A stretch of 64,000 nt of DNA from Guadua angustifolia (GCA_036346375.1 CM070502.1:15724924-15788923), one strand, 5' to 3'; positions 23,949 to 36,165 are shown, counted from the stretch's first letter. Notes: generated from the sequence alone by a model not told the origin. Numbers and translations are program-made.

Positions 23949-24675
23949 ATGCCATAAGTGCAATCCAATTCCAGCAAACTGAGGCGTAATATTTTCTGGC
24001 AGATGATGCTGGTTAGGGTGTGTTTGGTTGGATGGATATACGATGAGCTAATTTTTTGTTTGGTTGGATAGATGAGATTGGATAGGATGAGCCAATTTTT
24101 AGTTTGGTTAGATAGATGGGGCTAGCTGTGATCAAGGTTTTGAATTTCGGTTTAAATTTTTTGGACAAAATTTGACTAAAATTTGAATTTTTGACAAAAT
24201 TTGACCACAATTTAACCAAAATTTGAATTCATGCAATAAACTGGATAAATTCGTTCGGCTTTTTTTTAGATTGCTCTATCTAATATATTGAGAGAATATT
24301 TTCAAAAACTAGATGATTATAACCGATTCATCCACTCTTCTAAATAATTAGATAACTTTAAATCCATAAATAATCATATTTCACCCCACCTTATTCAGGC
24401 AATCAAAACCAGGGCACGACAATTCCGTACATCAACACCTGTGGACAAAGGCACGGGTGATTTGTAGCCCAGTGTGACTGTGTAAGGCCCATGCTTTAGT
24501 AGGGACTGTTCCTGATGACGTCTGAAACACACAGTTTGGACGGTCTCTCGTTGCAATGTGGATATAGCTGCGGATTTCCGGCCCGTGACGTCCTGTAACG
24601 GCACCCCAGACTTCAGCGTACCGACGAGGTCACCGAGCCGTGAACCGGCGACGGCACAGCCGGGCAGCGCGTGCG
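23949..24675 (+). repeat. Direct duplication, copy 2 (contains the same MITE)
   Basis: This is colinear with copy 1 at high identity, including the MITE at about 24016-24411. The MITE's right end has lost several bases and its TTA here. Because both copies carry the MITE at the same point, the insertion preceded the duplication. Confidence 0.85.
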
Positions 24676-25115
24676 TATACGACGCTGTCGTCGTCCCATC
24701 GACGCCGACGGCTCGCGCGGCGTACCTACCTACGCACGTAAGTACCCATCGATCTGCTGCGTCACCGTCTCCGTGCACCGCTCCAGCCGAGCGGTTTCGT
24801 ATCGATTTACGCGTGTACCTTTCGCCCCGCGTCACGCGCGCCAACAGCGAAGTCTACCTGCATTTGACGAGCGGGCGCACGGAGCCGTTTTGACGATCGG
24901 GGTCAGACGTTTTACCCCGTCGCGCCGATCGCCCATGCCCATCTGCTCCACTATGATGATTGCATCAGGAATGCGCGTCCCAGCGGCGGAAAATGACCGC
25001 CACCACCCCGCGCGCGGCACCGGCTACGATCTGCACCGCCCAAGTCCGCCGCGCGGTTATTATGGCTCAACTTTGTTTCGTTCTGCGGCCGTGCTGGCGC
25101 GGTGGCACTTGAGGC
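24676..25115. other. GC-rich intergenic stretch, unrecognised
   Basis: GC content rises sharply compared with neighbours, and open frames exist on both strands (for example plus 24671-25153). None shows a recognisable domain. It may be an old gene or promoter fragment. Confidence 0.35.
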
Positions 25116-25123
25116 GTTTATAC

Positions 25124-26367
25124 CTAGGTTCAAAATGTCGCAGTGATTTTTGATTTCGGCAGGGGCTGAGATTCTAAATCTTGGTGAAATAAAAAGATTT
25201 ATAATTTTCAAATTGTTATAGTAATTTTAGAAAATTTCATCGAAATTTTGGTTTTTGGACCGAAATTGCCACGAATTTGAACGGTTTTGATGTTTTTAAG
25301 ACTAGATTTTGCTCCACATTTTTTGTGGATAATTGTAATGCCTTTTATAAGGAGTAATGTGAAAATATTGTAAAATATATATATACGCACATTAAAATTA
25401 AAGCTACAAATATTGTTTGAAGAGGTGAGCTCACTTAACTATATTTCAACTCATTCATAAGAAACATATATGATTTGGAATATCAACACCTATAATACTT
25501 TGTATTTTTTTCCTTATATATGATTTGGAATATCAACACCTATAATACTTTGTATTTTTTTCCTTTGCATGCTTATATTTGACTATTTGTTTAAACTTTG
25601 TATGGTTGGGCAGTTTGATGCTTTGTTGGTTATTCTGCAAGAATCATCACCTAATAAATTTGAAGACACCAATACCATCTTAGAGACATCAAGAAAGAGC
25701 TTGTCCAAATATCATGAGAATATATTGTATGGCCTATATAATCTCAGTCCAATTATTATATCTGAGATATTGTATTATAATACTATCTAATTATTAATTA
25801 GTTCTATGTGAAAAACTTTATGAGGAGTCACATAATGGTCATTGTGCTATATATCTTGCTTGTTGACTACTAGACGCATAAGTTCCAATGTATTATTGAA
25901 GTGAATTATTGCTATACATGTGCAGCTAATACTCTGATGTTGGTGAATGTAAATATCATTTGTGTCAATTTTATTTCATATTTATCATTTGTTATCACAA
26001 TATATATTGATTGTTGCCAAATGTAATGTAAGTGTTAGAATCCAAAAAATAGTCAAAATGCTGTTGAATTTTCTAAATTTAGGGTCTTTATGTGCAAATA
26101 CTAGTATTTTGCATAAAACAGATAGAAAATACAAATAAATGCTTGTATAATTTTTTTTATATTTTCCTAATTTTTTCTAGCATCGGGAGACCATTTCACA
26201 AGTGGTTCAAAATCGTCAAAATTGCGGTTTTTCGGTCTCAAAATTACCCGATTTCAAATTTACTTTTTGAATTTTGTCCAAATTTTAGATGAAGTTCTAA
26301 ATTCTCACGAAAATTTGGATTTTAGCCGTCTCCGAGATGTGGTCCGAAAAAGAAATTTGAAACGTTG
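25124..26367 (+). mobile_element. Non-autonomous hAT-like element, 1244 bp
   Basis: The left end is CTAGGTTCAAAATGTC and the right end, on the minus strand, is CAACGTTTCAAATTTC. The flanking octamers are GTTTATAC (25116-25123) and GTTTATGC (26368-26375), an 8-bp target duplication with one mismatch. Subterminal sequence is rich in AAATTT, CGAAATTTTGG and similar motifs like those of the 27.7-32.2 kb hAT element. No transposase domain is visible. The right 450 bp is shared with 11760-12210. Confidence 0.75.
25466..25565 (+). repeat. Exact tandem duplication of a 50-bp unit
   Basis: TATATGATTTGGAATATCAA and the following 28 bases occur twice, offset by exactly 50 bases (at 25469 and 25519), without differences. 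The duplication lies inside the hAT-like element at 25124-26367 and must be recent. Confidence 0.9.
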
Positions 26368-26375
26368 GTTTATGC

Positions 26376-27125
26376 CCAGCTCATCAGGAAAGATTTCGTT
26401 CCCTCCTTTTAATGGTCTCGCACGGACAAAATCTCCGGTTTTGTGTGAAATACCGGCCAGTTCTCCGGGATCACAAGAGCCGAAAGCGCAGGCGAAGCTG
26501 GCCGGGAGAGCATGTATGTGTGTACGGGGTTGACCGCAAAGGCGGCCATTAATGGGCTCGCATGGTGCTGCTGCCCCTCGCATGGAGCTCCTGCCCTGTT
26601 TCGATCCATCCGCATCGCGAATTGATGCTAGCGGCTACTCATACGTAGCGTTTTGGTTAACTGCTCTCATTCCAGCTCCACCTAGCTGAAGATGACTTCG
26701 AAGCTGCCAAAGCAGCTGACTTTCGTGCTAAAATTGATGGCCTGCATCGCTTCGCTCTGCTCTGTATGTCAATGTTGTTGTTGGGATGCTGACCGCCTTG
26801 TCTGCCTGCTCCATGTTTGGTTTGCAGAGCTTAATTCGTGTGACCATTTTCTATGGATGGGTGCTTCCGGCCAGAAGATCGTGCGCGTGTAGATGACTAG
26901 TGGTGTTAGCATTTCTGAGATCCACAGGAACAATATTGGCATTTGGCAGGACGTCAATCCATGCATTTGTACAGATTAGCACGTAACTTCAGGCTCGTGG
27001 AAACATATTTACCAGCTCGTGTGTCGCGTAGCTTTTTGGCAGGCGTTATTATTCGGCGTAACAAGCAAACTTATCCGCTCAACTGTGTATCCAGATATTA
27101 TAATACAATTATCTTTAATATATAA
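26376..27125. other. Intergenic, no gene recognised
   Basis: A 66-codon plus frame at 26692-26892 begins MTSKLPKQLTFVLKLMACIA and is hydrophobic at its start, with a Cys cluster (CQCCCW). It has no recognisable family and could be chance. Nothing else was seen. Confidence 0.35.
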
Positions 27126-27560
27126 CTTTACTTTCAATGATTGAAATGCAGATGTATTTGTTATATAATTCTATTTATATATGATTAATCTGCACCGTTA
27201 TAATCTGATCCTACCAAAAATAAGTGGAGATACTTTCTTTCATATACAACTCTACTTCTAATGATTGAAATACAATTATATTTGTTATATATGATTAATC
27301 TGCACCGTTATAATCTGGCTCCACCAAAATAAGTGGTGGAGATCCTTCTCTGTTTTTCCGATTAATATGAGAATTTATAGAATTTACGATTATTGTAGAA
27401 TTTTTTTGCTTTTAAAACGAAGGAGGTGCTTTGAATATCACTAGTTGTTTTTAGATATATAGCTGTATTTGTTATATAACTTTATTTACATATGATTAAT
27501 CTGCACCATTATAATTTGGCCCTATCAAAATAAGCATCGAAGCTTGTTCTCTTTTTTCTT
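27125..27560 (+). repeat. Three related copies of an AT-rich repeat
   Basis: ATATGATTAATCTGCACC.TTATAAT.TGG occurs at 27181, 27291 and 27492, followed each time by CC..CCAAAATAAG or a close variant. Spacings are 110 and 201 bases. The block is related, in inverted orientation, to a repeat in the Nudix intron at 14970-15095. Confidence 0.7.
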
Positions 27561-28682
27561 TCGATTCAAATGAGAATGTTTAGAATCTAGGATTATTGTG
27601 GGATTTTTTTGCTCTTAAAATGAAAAAGGTGCTTTAAATACCATTCGTTTTTAGATATATAAATGTTAGAGATACTATAGATGTTAGAGATACGAAGGTA
27701 CACATGGGCAAAATCTGCAGCAGGAGGAAGCCAGGGTTCAAAATTTCGTTTAGCCAAAAAATTCGGAAATCCCCGAAATCCAAAATTTCGGCAAAATTTC
27801 ATTTTTTCGGCCAAAATACATTCAAGATTCAAAAAGCAAAATTCAAATCCGGTTCGTTTGGCACCGAAATTTCCCGTAATTACCGAAATTTCATCGAAAA
27901 AGCACTGAATGAAAAATGGTCCAAACGATGTCAAAAAATTTTGAAATTTTTTTTAAGGTTCCTGACACATTACAGATATTCTCATAAAATTTTTAGATGA
28001 TTATCAGGTTTTTGTAATTTTTAAAAATTCAAAGAGTGGTACTATGCAGATGAAACGTTGATCGGCAAGTTTGAACTGGATGAAAAATAGTACAAACGAT
28101 GTTATAAAGTTTTGAAATTTTTTGCATGATTTTGATGAATCGTTAATGTTTCTATAAAAGTTTCGGATGGTGATCAAGATTGAATAATTTTTAAAAATTC
28201 GGACAGTGCTGCTATGCTGATAAAAGCCTTACCGAGCAAATTTGAACGGAATGAAAATAGTTGAAACTACATTGGAAAATTTTGGAAATTTTTTTGGTAG
28301 GTCCTAATGTATCACTAATGTTCTTACAAAAGTTTCATATGATTATCATACTTGAAAATGTTCCAAAATTTCTGAAAGTGCTACGTCCTGATAAAAGCCT
28401 GATAATCAATACATAAATTTGCTTTAGCGACAAAATAAGGTTTAAAATTTACAAAAATCTTACAGAAGGGTGATAAGAAAGTTATAAACATCTCATAAAA
28501 ATTTGGAATCATGATCACACCCCAATGAATTTATAAAATTTGTACAAAGCACTATGACATCCGATTGTTCTTGTTCTCTTTGATTTTTGAAATATAAGAA
28601 ATGAAGTTCAGTGCTTAGTGCTTACATAGAGTAATAGATTTGATTGAGCAAACAAAAACTGGAATGGATCAATTGGAATCAA

Positions 28683-28975
28683 TCAATATTTCTTCATCCA
28701 AGTAATTTCGGTAATGAAGTTAGAAATTTTGGTAGCATTTTGACTGAAATTCAGAGTTTGAGAGTCACAATTGGAATCAATCAATATTTCTTCATCCAAG
28801 TAAGAACATACCAAAATTTCTTCATCCAAGTTGTTACAATATGATTGTAGTGTCCACTGAAAGTGCGGAATGAATGTACCAAAATTTCTTCATCCAAGTT
28901 ATTACAACATGATTTTAGTGTCTATTGAAAGTGTAGAATGAACATACCCAATACATCTTCATCCAAGTAAGAAAT
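28683..28975 (+). repeat. Five dispersed copies of a TTTCTTCATCCAAGT motif
   Basis: The motif occurs near 28690, 28788, 28818, 28886 and 28957 with partly conserved flanks (GGAATCAATCAATATTTC; GAATG.ACATACC). Spacing is irregular, so it is not a regular tandem array. It lies inside the hAT element. Confidence 0.7.
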
Positions 28976-29451
28976 CGTGAATCAACTCTGGAACATCCCA
29001 TCTGCAATAAACAAAGAGGCATGCAGTGTAACTAAATAATCCATGTAATGAAGTTATTATGTACTCATGGCATCAGAAAATGAAAAATAGAATGTATATT
29101 ATGTACTCATAGCATCACAGAATGGATCTCTATAAGGCCCTCAATGTATTCCTCTTGCATCCTGATAGAACCCTCCACAGGCAATTCAGTAGTCAATACA
29201 GACTTACTTTGTTTCTGCATACAATGAAGGGCGATAAACATGAGTGCAACAACAGAAACATAAATGCAACAACAGAACTCACCAAAATTATATAGGAATA
29301 TATAGAAATCACATATTTACATCACAATAAAATCAATGTATATTTGCATGACATACCTACGAGTAGTAGTACTGTGGTTGAAACACCACCTTGTTATCGA
29401 CAATGACCTCGTGATAAGTCCTTTCGTGTTGTTGCTTGTACTCCTCCCAGG

Positions 29452-31210
29452 TCATGCCACACGGTAGCCAAGCAGACTTCTAATGTTTATAATGAGCAAG
29501 CCAGTTGCTATAATTCTCAAACTGATAAAGATACCTGACACTGACAGATGAGTGTCGTGCATACAAATCGGCATATGGATCAGTATAGTCAAACGACCAA
29601 GAGACACTCGATCCATCACAGCTCTGTCTATAACCGTACCCAATATTAGCAGTTGAAAAGCCCAAATGGCTAGAAAATTGGCTACTACACCATGAGCCTG
29701 CATCATACTGTTGTGTGCTGCTTGCCAACCACCTCCACTACTCGATACACCCTTCCCCTTGCTACTGGACTGTCTGTGTGAGGTACCCCTCCGTTGTAAT
29801 CTTTGTGGTGATTGTGGCTGTAAACGGATACGCACAGTATACTGGTCAGTTTGTGTCCCATCATCGCTGGGGGAATCTGTCCCATCATCGCCAGCGGAGC
29901 TACTATGTGGCACTGCTCATCATCAGAAGGTGTCTCTGCTTCATCATCGCTGCCGACAATAGGCTCATCATCACTAGGGACTTTTACTTTTTACTTAGCA
30001 TGCTTGCTCTCCAATAACTTCTTCATCCCGCCTAAAGCCCCTGCTAGCATGGTGTTGTCGCGGCCTCGGTTGCGTGCTTCCTCTTCCCGGTGTGCGTGTC
30101 ACCGATCATGACCTTAGCCTAATCTGGGAGGCTCTTCCCACATGTCGCAAATTACAAATCACATTAATATTGTTGTTTGGTCCCGACATACATGATTCAC
30201 AAGTGTAATAAAGAACAATTACATTGATTACCTGTGGCCTTCTTCATCTCTTCCGTTGGGATCGAATCAACCACGAATCTTGCTGGGAGGGGTGGGTCGT
30301 CCGGGGTGTCCTCGTCGAGTAGGGGCTCCCCATTAGACCTGGACCGGTCGAACTAGTCTACAATAGGGTCACTGCTAACATGCATTGCACCCTCAATTAG
30401 GTGATCGAGTGGGTCTTCATTTTGGACATGGCGGGTAGATTCATAGTCTCTCAAGCGAAGTCGCAGGTTGTAGTGCACGAAGACGAGCTTATGGAGTTTT
30501 GCATAACTTAATCGGTTCCGCAGCTGCATGTGCACTAATGCAAATGTGCTCCAATTGCGCTCGCAACCACTCGATGATGCACACTGAGACACTAACCGCC
30601 ATTGCGCTATGGAGAAAAGAAAAGTGCATCAGTCAGTACACAACAACCTACCAATACTTACAACTATGTATTTATTTGCCATCATTTGGCCACCAACGGC
30701 GCTGGACTCTGCAAGCTGTGTGGCAAACCGTCCCCTCCTCTGACGGTATACATCAGCTTCCCGTAGGGCTTGCAACGCGGAAGCGTTGTCATGAGCTATG
30801 ATGTCTAGTGCAGTTGAGAATGCTCCCATGTACTCCGGAGTGCTTCCTATATTGTATGAGTAATGGGACTATGGGTCGAGCACGGATGCTGCAATGTACA
30901 AATCAAGTGCATAGTTAGCATAAGAGAAGAGAACATTGCATAGTTGCCATATATAACATAACTAAACCTATTAATTTTACTGACCTACTTGCACGAATGA
31001 GATTTCTCTCGTTTTTAACCTCTTTTCTAGGACTTCTATGAATGTCCTGTAATGGTCTCCGTGCTCCCGCAGGCGATTGTTGTACTCATTCCACACTATG
31101 GCATACTGCATCATGACACTACTGACTGTTGGTAACTTGTCTTAGTTCGCGAATCTCGACATTTTATACAAAGGTTCAACGGCCACGACGGTCCACTCCA
31201 TCCACATTCA
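29452..31210 (-). pseudogene. hAT transposase remnant (C-terminal half, several exons)
   Basis: Minus-strand pieces in order are as follows. 31210-30985 encodes VVAVEPLYKMSRFAN, a stop, then MMQYAIVWNEYNNRLREHG. 30888-30662 encodes ASVLDP, a stop, then YMGAFSTALDIIAHDNAS. About 30608-30230 encodes QCASSSGCERNWSTFALVH and RLSYAKLHKLVFVHYNLRL. An Ser-rich tail follows at 29913-29700. The third piece is the hAT C-terminal dimerisation domain, whose SSSGCERNWSTF motif is diagnostic for plant hAT proteins. Exon borders show GT/AG sites (for example ATAGTT|GTAAGT). At least three in-frame stops and loss of the BED zinc finger and most of the RNase H-like core show that it is dead. Confidence 0.8.
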
Positions 31211-32195
31211 AAACTAGCAAATATAAGGTCCAGGGTTCAAGTCCTAGCTATGCTTGTTTTTTGTAACTATTTTTTTTTGCATAGTTCCAGGCATGAAGAA
31301 ATTATGAAAATTTTTGTGGATAGTTGGAAATTATTGATGATATTTTCATAAAATTTTTAGGTTCTTATCAACCATAACAAATTCTCAAAAAAATGTAGAA
31401 GTCTTACTTTATAGTAGCTTTTTTTTCACAGTGCAAAGCATGCAAAAATTACAAAAAAAATTTGCATCTTTAGAAATCATTAATTATGTTATGATAAATT
31501 TTTTATATCATGATTAACCATAAAAAGTTCCCAAAAAATGTGAACGTGCTACTTCGCAGTTTTCGGACTTCAGAGCACGTGCTTGTACCTTATATAATTT
31601 TCGATTGAGCAATCAAAGCAGGTTGAAATTATTTGAAACTTGTACACAATGTTTATGATGGAATTATGTATCTTTCATAAAAATTTTAGGTCATGATCAA
31701 ACTTCAAAAAATTATAAAATTCCAACATGGTTACTACCTTGTTTATGCTAATTCTGTTTTTTTATTTTTAAAACATAACAAATGAAGTTAAAATATTTTG
31801 AAAACTTTTTTGTATGATCTTAGACTTCTAAATATGGTACTATAAATTTTTCATAGTATGACTTAGCTTATTCAATTTTACAAAATTATGTCAGTGTTTG
31901 TACCAATATTTTAAAATGTCTTAAAAAATTAAATTTTTCACAAATTATCATCGAAGATCATATTATTATGTGTTAATGATAAAATTCCGGCCCAATCCAG
32001 GTATTAAAACTTAAAATCCGATTAAAAACCCGAAATTTCGCCAAAATTCCCGAAAATACTGTAGTGGTACTGTAGCAATCAAACTTTTTAAAAAATTTAA
32101 ATTCGGCCGATACATCTAATTTGGCCTGTCCCGAAATGCGAATTTTTGGCGAAATTTCGCTGAAATTCGACGAATTTTCTAACCCTGGAGGAAGC

Positions 32196-34820
32196 TGCCA
32201 ATCACTCTAACAGCTGGTTTTTTCATGGCGAGAGCGACACGAGCAAAGAGCGTAAGTCAAACTCTTAGACGAGGTTGTCGGCCGTTTATGGATCGATTTG
32301 ACAGCATCCAATGACAGTTCACGACCGGCTCCAATCAAAAGTCAGCCCTTGAATCATTCGTAAGAATGCAGTTAATTGCGCGAGACAGAGGATCAAATTA
32401 AGACAAAAACATCAAGGTAAACTCTGGATTTCCTGGGCTGCAGCCCCATTCTGTCAGCCTCTGGTTCGTAGCACTGCATCATCAGCTTTTGGTTCCAGCC
32501 TCGATCTGCCAACGACAAACAGATTCCCCAACAAGATTTCTGACTTTTTCAGTTTGCACACAGAAAGAGGGAGCTTATGGGATAAGGAAACTGGAATGCA
32601 GACGTATTAATTGCTGGTTAGCCCTCCGAGTACAATCCTTATCACTTTGACCTTGATGATGTAGCCTATATGTAGTATGCAGGGTTCGCTTTCCTCTCAG
32701 CTTTGGCTGCTGCTTTGCTTGCCTCCGATTGACGTCCAACTGCAACGAAGAAAGATGGTGCCCAATCGAAGTTAATTCCATGCATGGGATACCTCATTCC
32801 TGTGCTCGTTCTGTATGCCAATTACAGTGAAGGCTGACTTTTGCTGTGATCAAATCATACTAGTAAGAGCATTGAAACATCGAGGTGTGAAGCAGCATAC
32901 CAAGCTAACTAACCTGGTTGGGCTCACCAAAAAGAACCCAGTGAACGGTAAACCTGCTACAGCTAGCTAGAGTTCTAATTTTCTAAACGGGCAAGGCAAA
33001 ATTCTGTGGATTGAAACCAGGATTCATTGACTGTAGCATGCAGTTTTACTTTGAATCCACCTATTTTTGGCTCAGACCATGCATATACTCTTCTGAATTT
33101 TCCAGCTCTCCATCTCAAAGTCCACTGCTGCAAAGATGAAAGCAACCAGTCAAAAGGCCGTATGAAATAGCCCTGCTACCCTCGCAATTAGCTGTGTGCC
33201 TGAACATGTCAAAACCCCTGTGACGCTTTAACTAACTGCGTACGATTGACTCACGACCTGTTTGACCTCGATCGCTCGGGATGTCAGGTTTCTTCACCCG
33301 TTGACGCCACTTGCATTTTGTTAATCTGCGTAAGTTTTTGCGGCTTTTATGTCAGAATTTTGCTACCGTGTCTTCTGCTGAGGGAGTAGGGCGTATCATA
33401 CTTTGGATCAGTTGGTTACGCACTTACGCCTATGTCGTAGAGCGATTTCTTTTTGATTTTAAAAAATGCGAGTGCATGATTTAGCCTTGTGCAGCTTTCT
33501 TTTAGCCGGATGAAATTGAATCTTCTTTATCAAGAACAGCCAGCTCGGTAGTGCTCCATGATAATTATTCAGAGCCAATTTGCCATTTTATAATTAGCAA
33601 TTTCGACGTATAATTCAACAGTCTCTGTCTCACATGGACGAATAGTACGTAGTAGTAGTGCACTACACAGTACACACTACAATAATTGAGAGATCTGTAA
33701 CATTTTCGATTTTGATTTCTGAAAAAGGAAAACAGTAAATGGCCAAGGCGATATTATCGTTTGTCAGTAGACTTCTCAACACGTCAACGGCCGGATGGAT
33801 CGAGGCTGCAATATTTCTTGATCTACGTATATACTACACTTATCCGGATCGATGAGAGCTACAAACAAAAAGTCTCTCCACTTTGCTTTCTTCAACACTG
33901 ACTATTGAAATTAAACTTAAAGCGTGTTGCCATCAAACAGCAGGTCCTGAGCTCAAATCCAACCTCCACCATACTCCTAGAATCTGCAACTTTATATTTC
34001 TTTAAACTTAATTTATGTTAGTTAGAGCGACCCAATTAAGCCACGCGGCAGCACGTTGTTCCGTAAGAAATATATTTAATTCTAGCCAAAGTACATACAT
34101 GTGCAGTCAATCGGTAGTTTCGATCCGTTCTGTGGTCTGCGTTAGAGGCGGTGATGACCGATGAAATCACGAAGCAAAGTTCATTGCTAAGACTAAATAC
34201 AGTAAATTAATCTTATTACAGGATTGCTAATTCTCAGTTGCCTAAATTTGAAGTAACCCTTCTTTATCTTTTCCTATTTCCAAAGAGTCTCCATGTGCTA
34301 AGCTTTCTGTTGCAAGAACTTTCATCCAATGTACTGATGTTCCTTTTTAATGCATGGTAGAGCTCCTGCCCTTCTTTCAAAATAAAAAAAAATTGAAGTA
34401 ATCCCTGTCGATTTGTCTCACCTTTGGATCATGCGTGGAGATTTGTGCTCGAGGTTAACGTCTTCTTTTCAGGTTGCTGGCGGCGGCGGCATCTTCACCC
34501 GAGGTAGTTAGTTAGGGTTAGAGTTCACCTGCATGAAGTGCGGGTTCACCGGTGCACCCCCCCGGCTTATAGGGAACCACCAGACATGGCAAGGAGAAGG
34601 GTGGTGGAGGTTGTCAAGGGCGATGAGAATTGTAGTGGATAGGAGGTGATACCACTTGAGATGAGGTTGCACGGTAGGGAAGGCGATCATTGGTGAGTGC
34701 CAACGCCAGAGGTAGCGCCAGCGAGGTTGCAGGATGTGGTGCACAGGAGGGCTCACGATGGTAGCAGTGGGGTTTGGAGGGATGGGTGGGGTGTGTAGTG
34801 AGCTAGGGTTTGACTTAGGA
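32196..34820. other. Intergenic, no gene recognised
   Basis: Sequence is mixed in composition with only short frames. A frame at 34508-34756 (minus) is rich in His, Pro and Trp and looks like low-complexity chance coding. No RNA gene or transposon ends were recognised. Confidence 0.45.
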
Positions 34821-34824
34821 GGTA

Positions 34825-35241
34825 CTCTCTCTGTTCAAGTTTATAAGTCATATTTTGAATGGTTTTATCCATAAATATAGGATGTATTTTAAATTTCAAT
34901 GCAAAATTACTGTGATGTTCATTCTATACCCTTAATAAATATCCCTCTTTACCTTATATTCTCTACAAGCATACCTTAAATATGAGAGATTTCAGAATTT
35001 GACACCTTTACAATTCGTTTTTTTCGATATTTGACACCCTGGCCCATTGTCATAGACTCAGATGGACCCGCATGTCATACACAGAGCCCGAAAAGCATGC
35101 GAATTGAGTGTCATATTTTGAAATTCCCCCCTTAAATATAGTGCTTAGTGATAATAATTAGAGGTAATCTAATCATTTCCAATAACTTCTTGATCTATGT
35201 GCTAAAAGAAAATATGTTTTATAAACTTGGACGGACGAGGG
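34825..35241. mobile_element. Stowaway-like MITE containing a nested element
   Basis: Left end CTCTCTCTGTTCAAGTTTAT and right end (minus strand) CCCTCGTCCGTCCAAGTTTAT are matching terminal repeats next to TA on the left. Without the nested insertion at 34984-35130 and its extra target copy the length is about 261 bp, normal for Stowaway. Its left end matches the MITE at 5381. Confidence 0.75.
34984..35130. mobile_element. Mutator-like MITE nested in the Stowaway-like element
   Basis: The 147-bp element starts GAGAGATTTCAGAATTTGAC and its other end, on the minus strand, starts GGGGGAATTTCAAAATATGA. It is flanked by a perfect 9-bp duplication CTTAAATAT (34975-34983 and 35131-35139). Nine-base target sites are the Mutator signature. 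Confidence 0.85.
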
Positions 35242-35792
35242 TTGACTATACATGAAGTGAGGGGAGAGTTGAGGACCTATGAAAGTGTGGCTGATATCTT
35301 TTTTTAAAAAATAGCTAATTGATGAATGGACAACCCCATCTTATTATACATGTACATGTGTACGTACGTAGCAGCTTCATGCCATCTTAAACCATTGATC
35401 AGCGCTACAATCCATAGGAGATCCCGATCGCGGTAATTGACAATGCGCTTCCTTGCACTGGTTCCTGATCAGATTCCAGTCGCGGAAAGCAACCGATGCC
35501 GAATAGCCATGTGGCAGTCTAAACTCTAATTTTTATGGCTTCTCCGTATGGGTGGACATTTGGTTTTTTTTTTGGGGTGTTAAACTGTGCACCAAATTTC
35601 CCTGTTTAAAATAGAAAACCAAATCGAATTAATCGAAATATTTCAGTTTGGTTAATTTGGTTTTTGGGTTAATTGAGATACTCAGATATAAAAAGGCAAT
35701 TCAAACAAAGTTTAAATGCCTACTCCATCAGTAAAAAAACTGCAAGTTTCAGACAATAGTAAGGATCTGCAGGCAGTTAAATAAAAGGAAAA

Positions 35793-36165
35793 ATATCCTG
35801 TGCAATCAGACAGACTGGTGAAACCACGGTGCAACCCTACTAGAAAAAGTTTCAAAAAATTCTGAAAAAAATTATGGATGTACATCTCAGCTTACCCCAT
35901 CTACATATAAAATTTTATGATCAAATTCGTCCTATGCTAAGAGTAATAAAAAAAGACAAACTTGATCATGAACAGTAACAGTTACTGTTCATGATCAACT
36001 TTGTCTTTTTTGTAACTTCTAACACAGGACGAATTTGATCATGAAGTTTTATATGTAGATGGGGTAAGCTGAGATGTACATCCATGATTTTTTTCAAAAT
36101 TTTTTGAAACTTTTTCTAGTTGGGTTGCACCGTGGTTTCACCAACTCTCTGGTTGCACAGGATAT
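35793..36165. repeat. Near-perfect 373-bp fold-back (inverted repeat with one-base loop)
   Basis: The left arm from ATATCCTGTGCAA and the right arm to TTGCACAGGATAT are reverse complements over about 186 bases with few differences. The centre is at 35980, where TTGATCATGAACAGTAAC and its exact complement are separated by a single A. It encodes nothing. It is probably a fold-back MITE. Its transcript would form a long hairpin, a possible small-RNA source. No target duplication was identified. Confidence 0.85.

Larger units (their letters stand above)
27732..32187 (-). mobile_element. Structurally complete hAT transposon, 4456 bp
   Basis: The ends are CAGGGTTCAAAATTTCG and, on the minus strand, CAGGGTTAGAAAATTCG. 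They are flanked by a perfect 8-bp duplication GAGGAAGC (27724-27731 and 32188-32195). Both subterminal regions (27735-28560, 31250-32187) are AT-rich with many AAATTTCG-type motifs. A minus-strand hAT transposase remnant occupies the middle (31210-29452). Its C-terminal dimerisation domain is recognisable, but the N-terminal zinc finger and most catalytic residues are missing, so the copy cannot encode a working transposase. An inverted relative of its left end lies at 4359-5251. Confidence 0.88.

Noticed and set aside
24671..25153. 160-codon plus frame in GC-rich sequence
   Set aside because: It crosses the border of a hAT-like element at 25124 and has no recognisable domain.
28683..28975. 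Repeats considered as a CRISPR-like array
   Set aside because: Spacing is irregular, the DNA is a plant nuclear genome, and the repeats lie inside a hAT element.
31226..31250. GGTTCAAGTCC resembling a tRNA or SINE B box
   Set aside because: No A box at the right distance and no cloverleaf could be drawn; probably chance.
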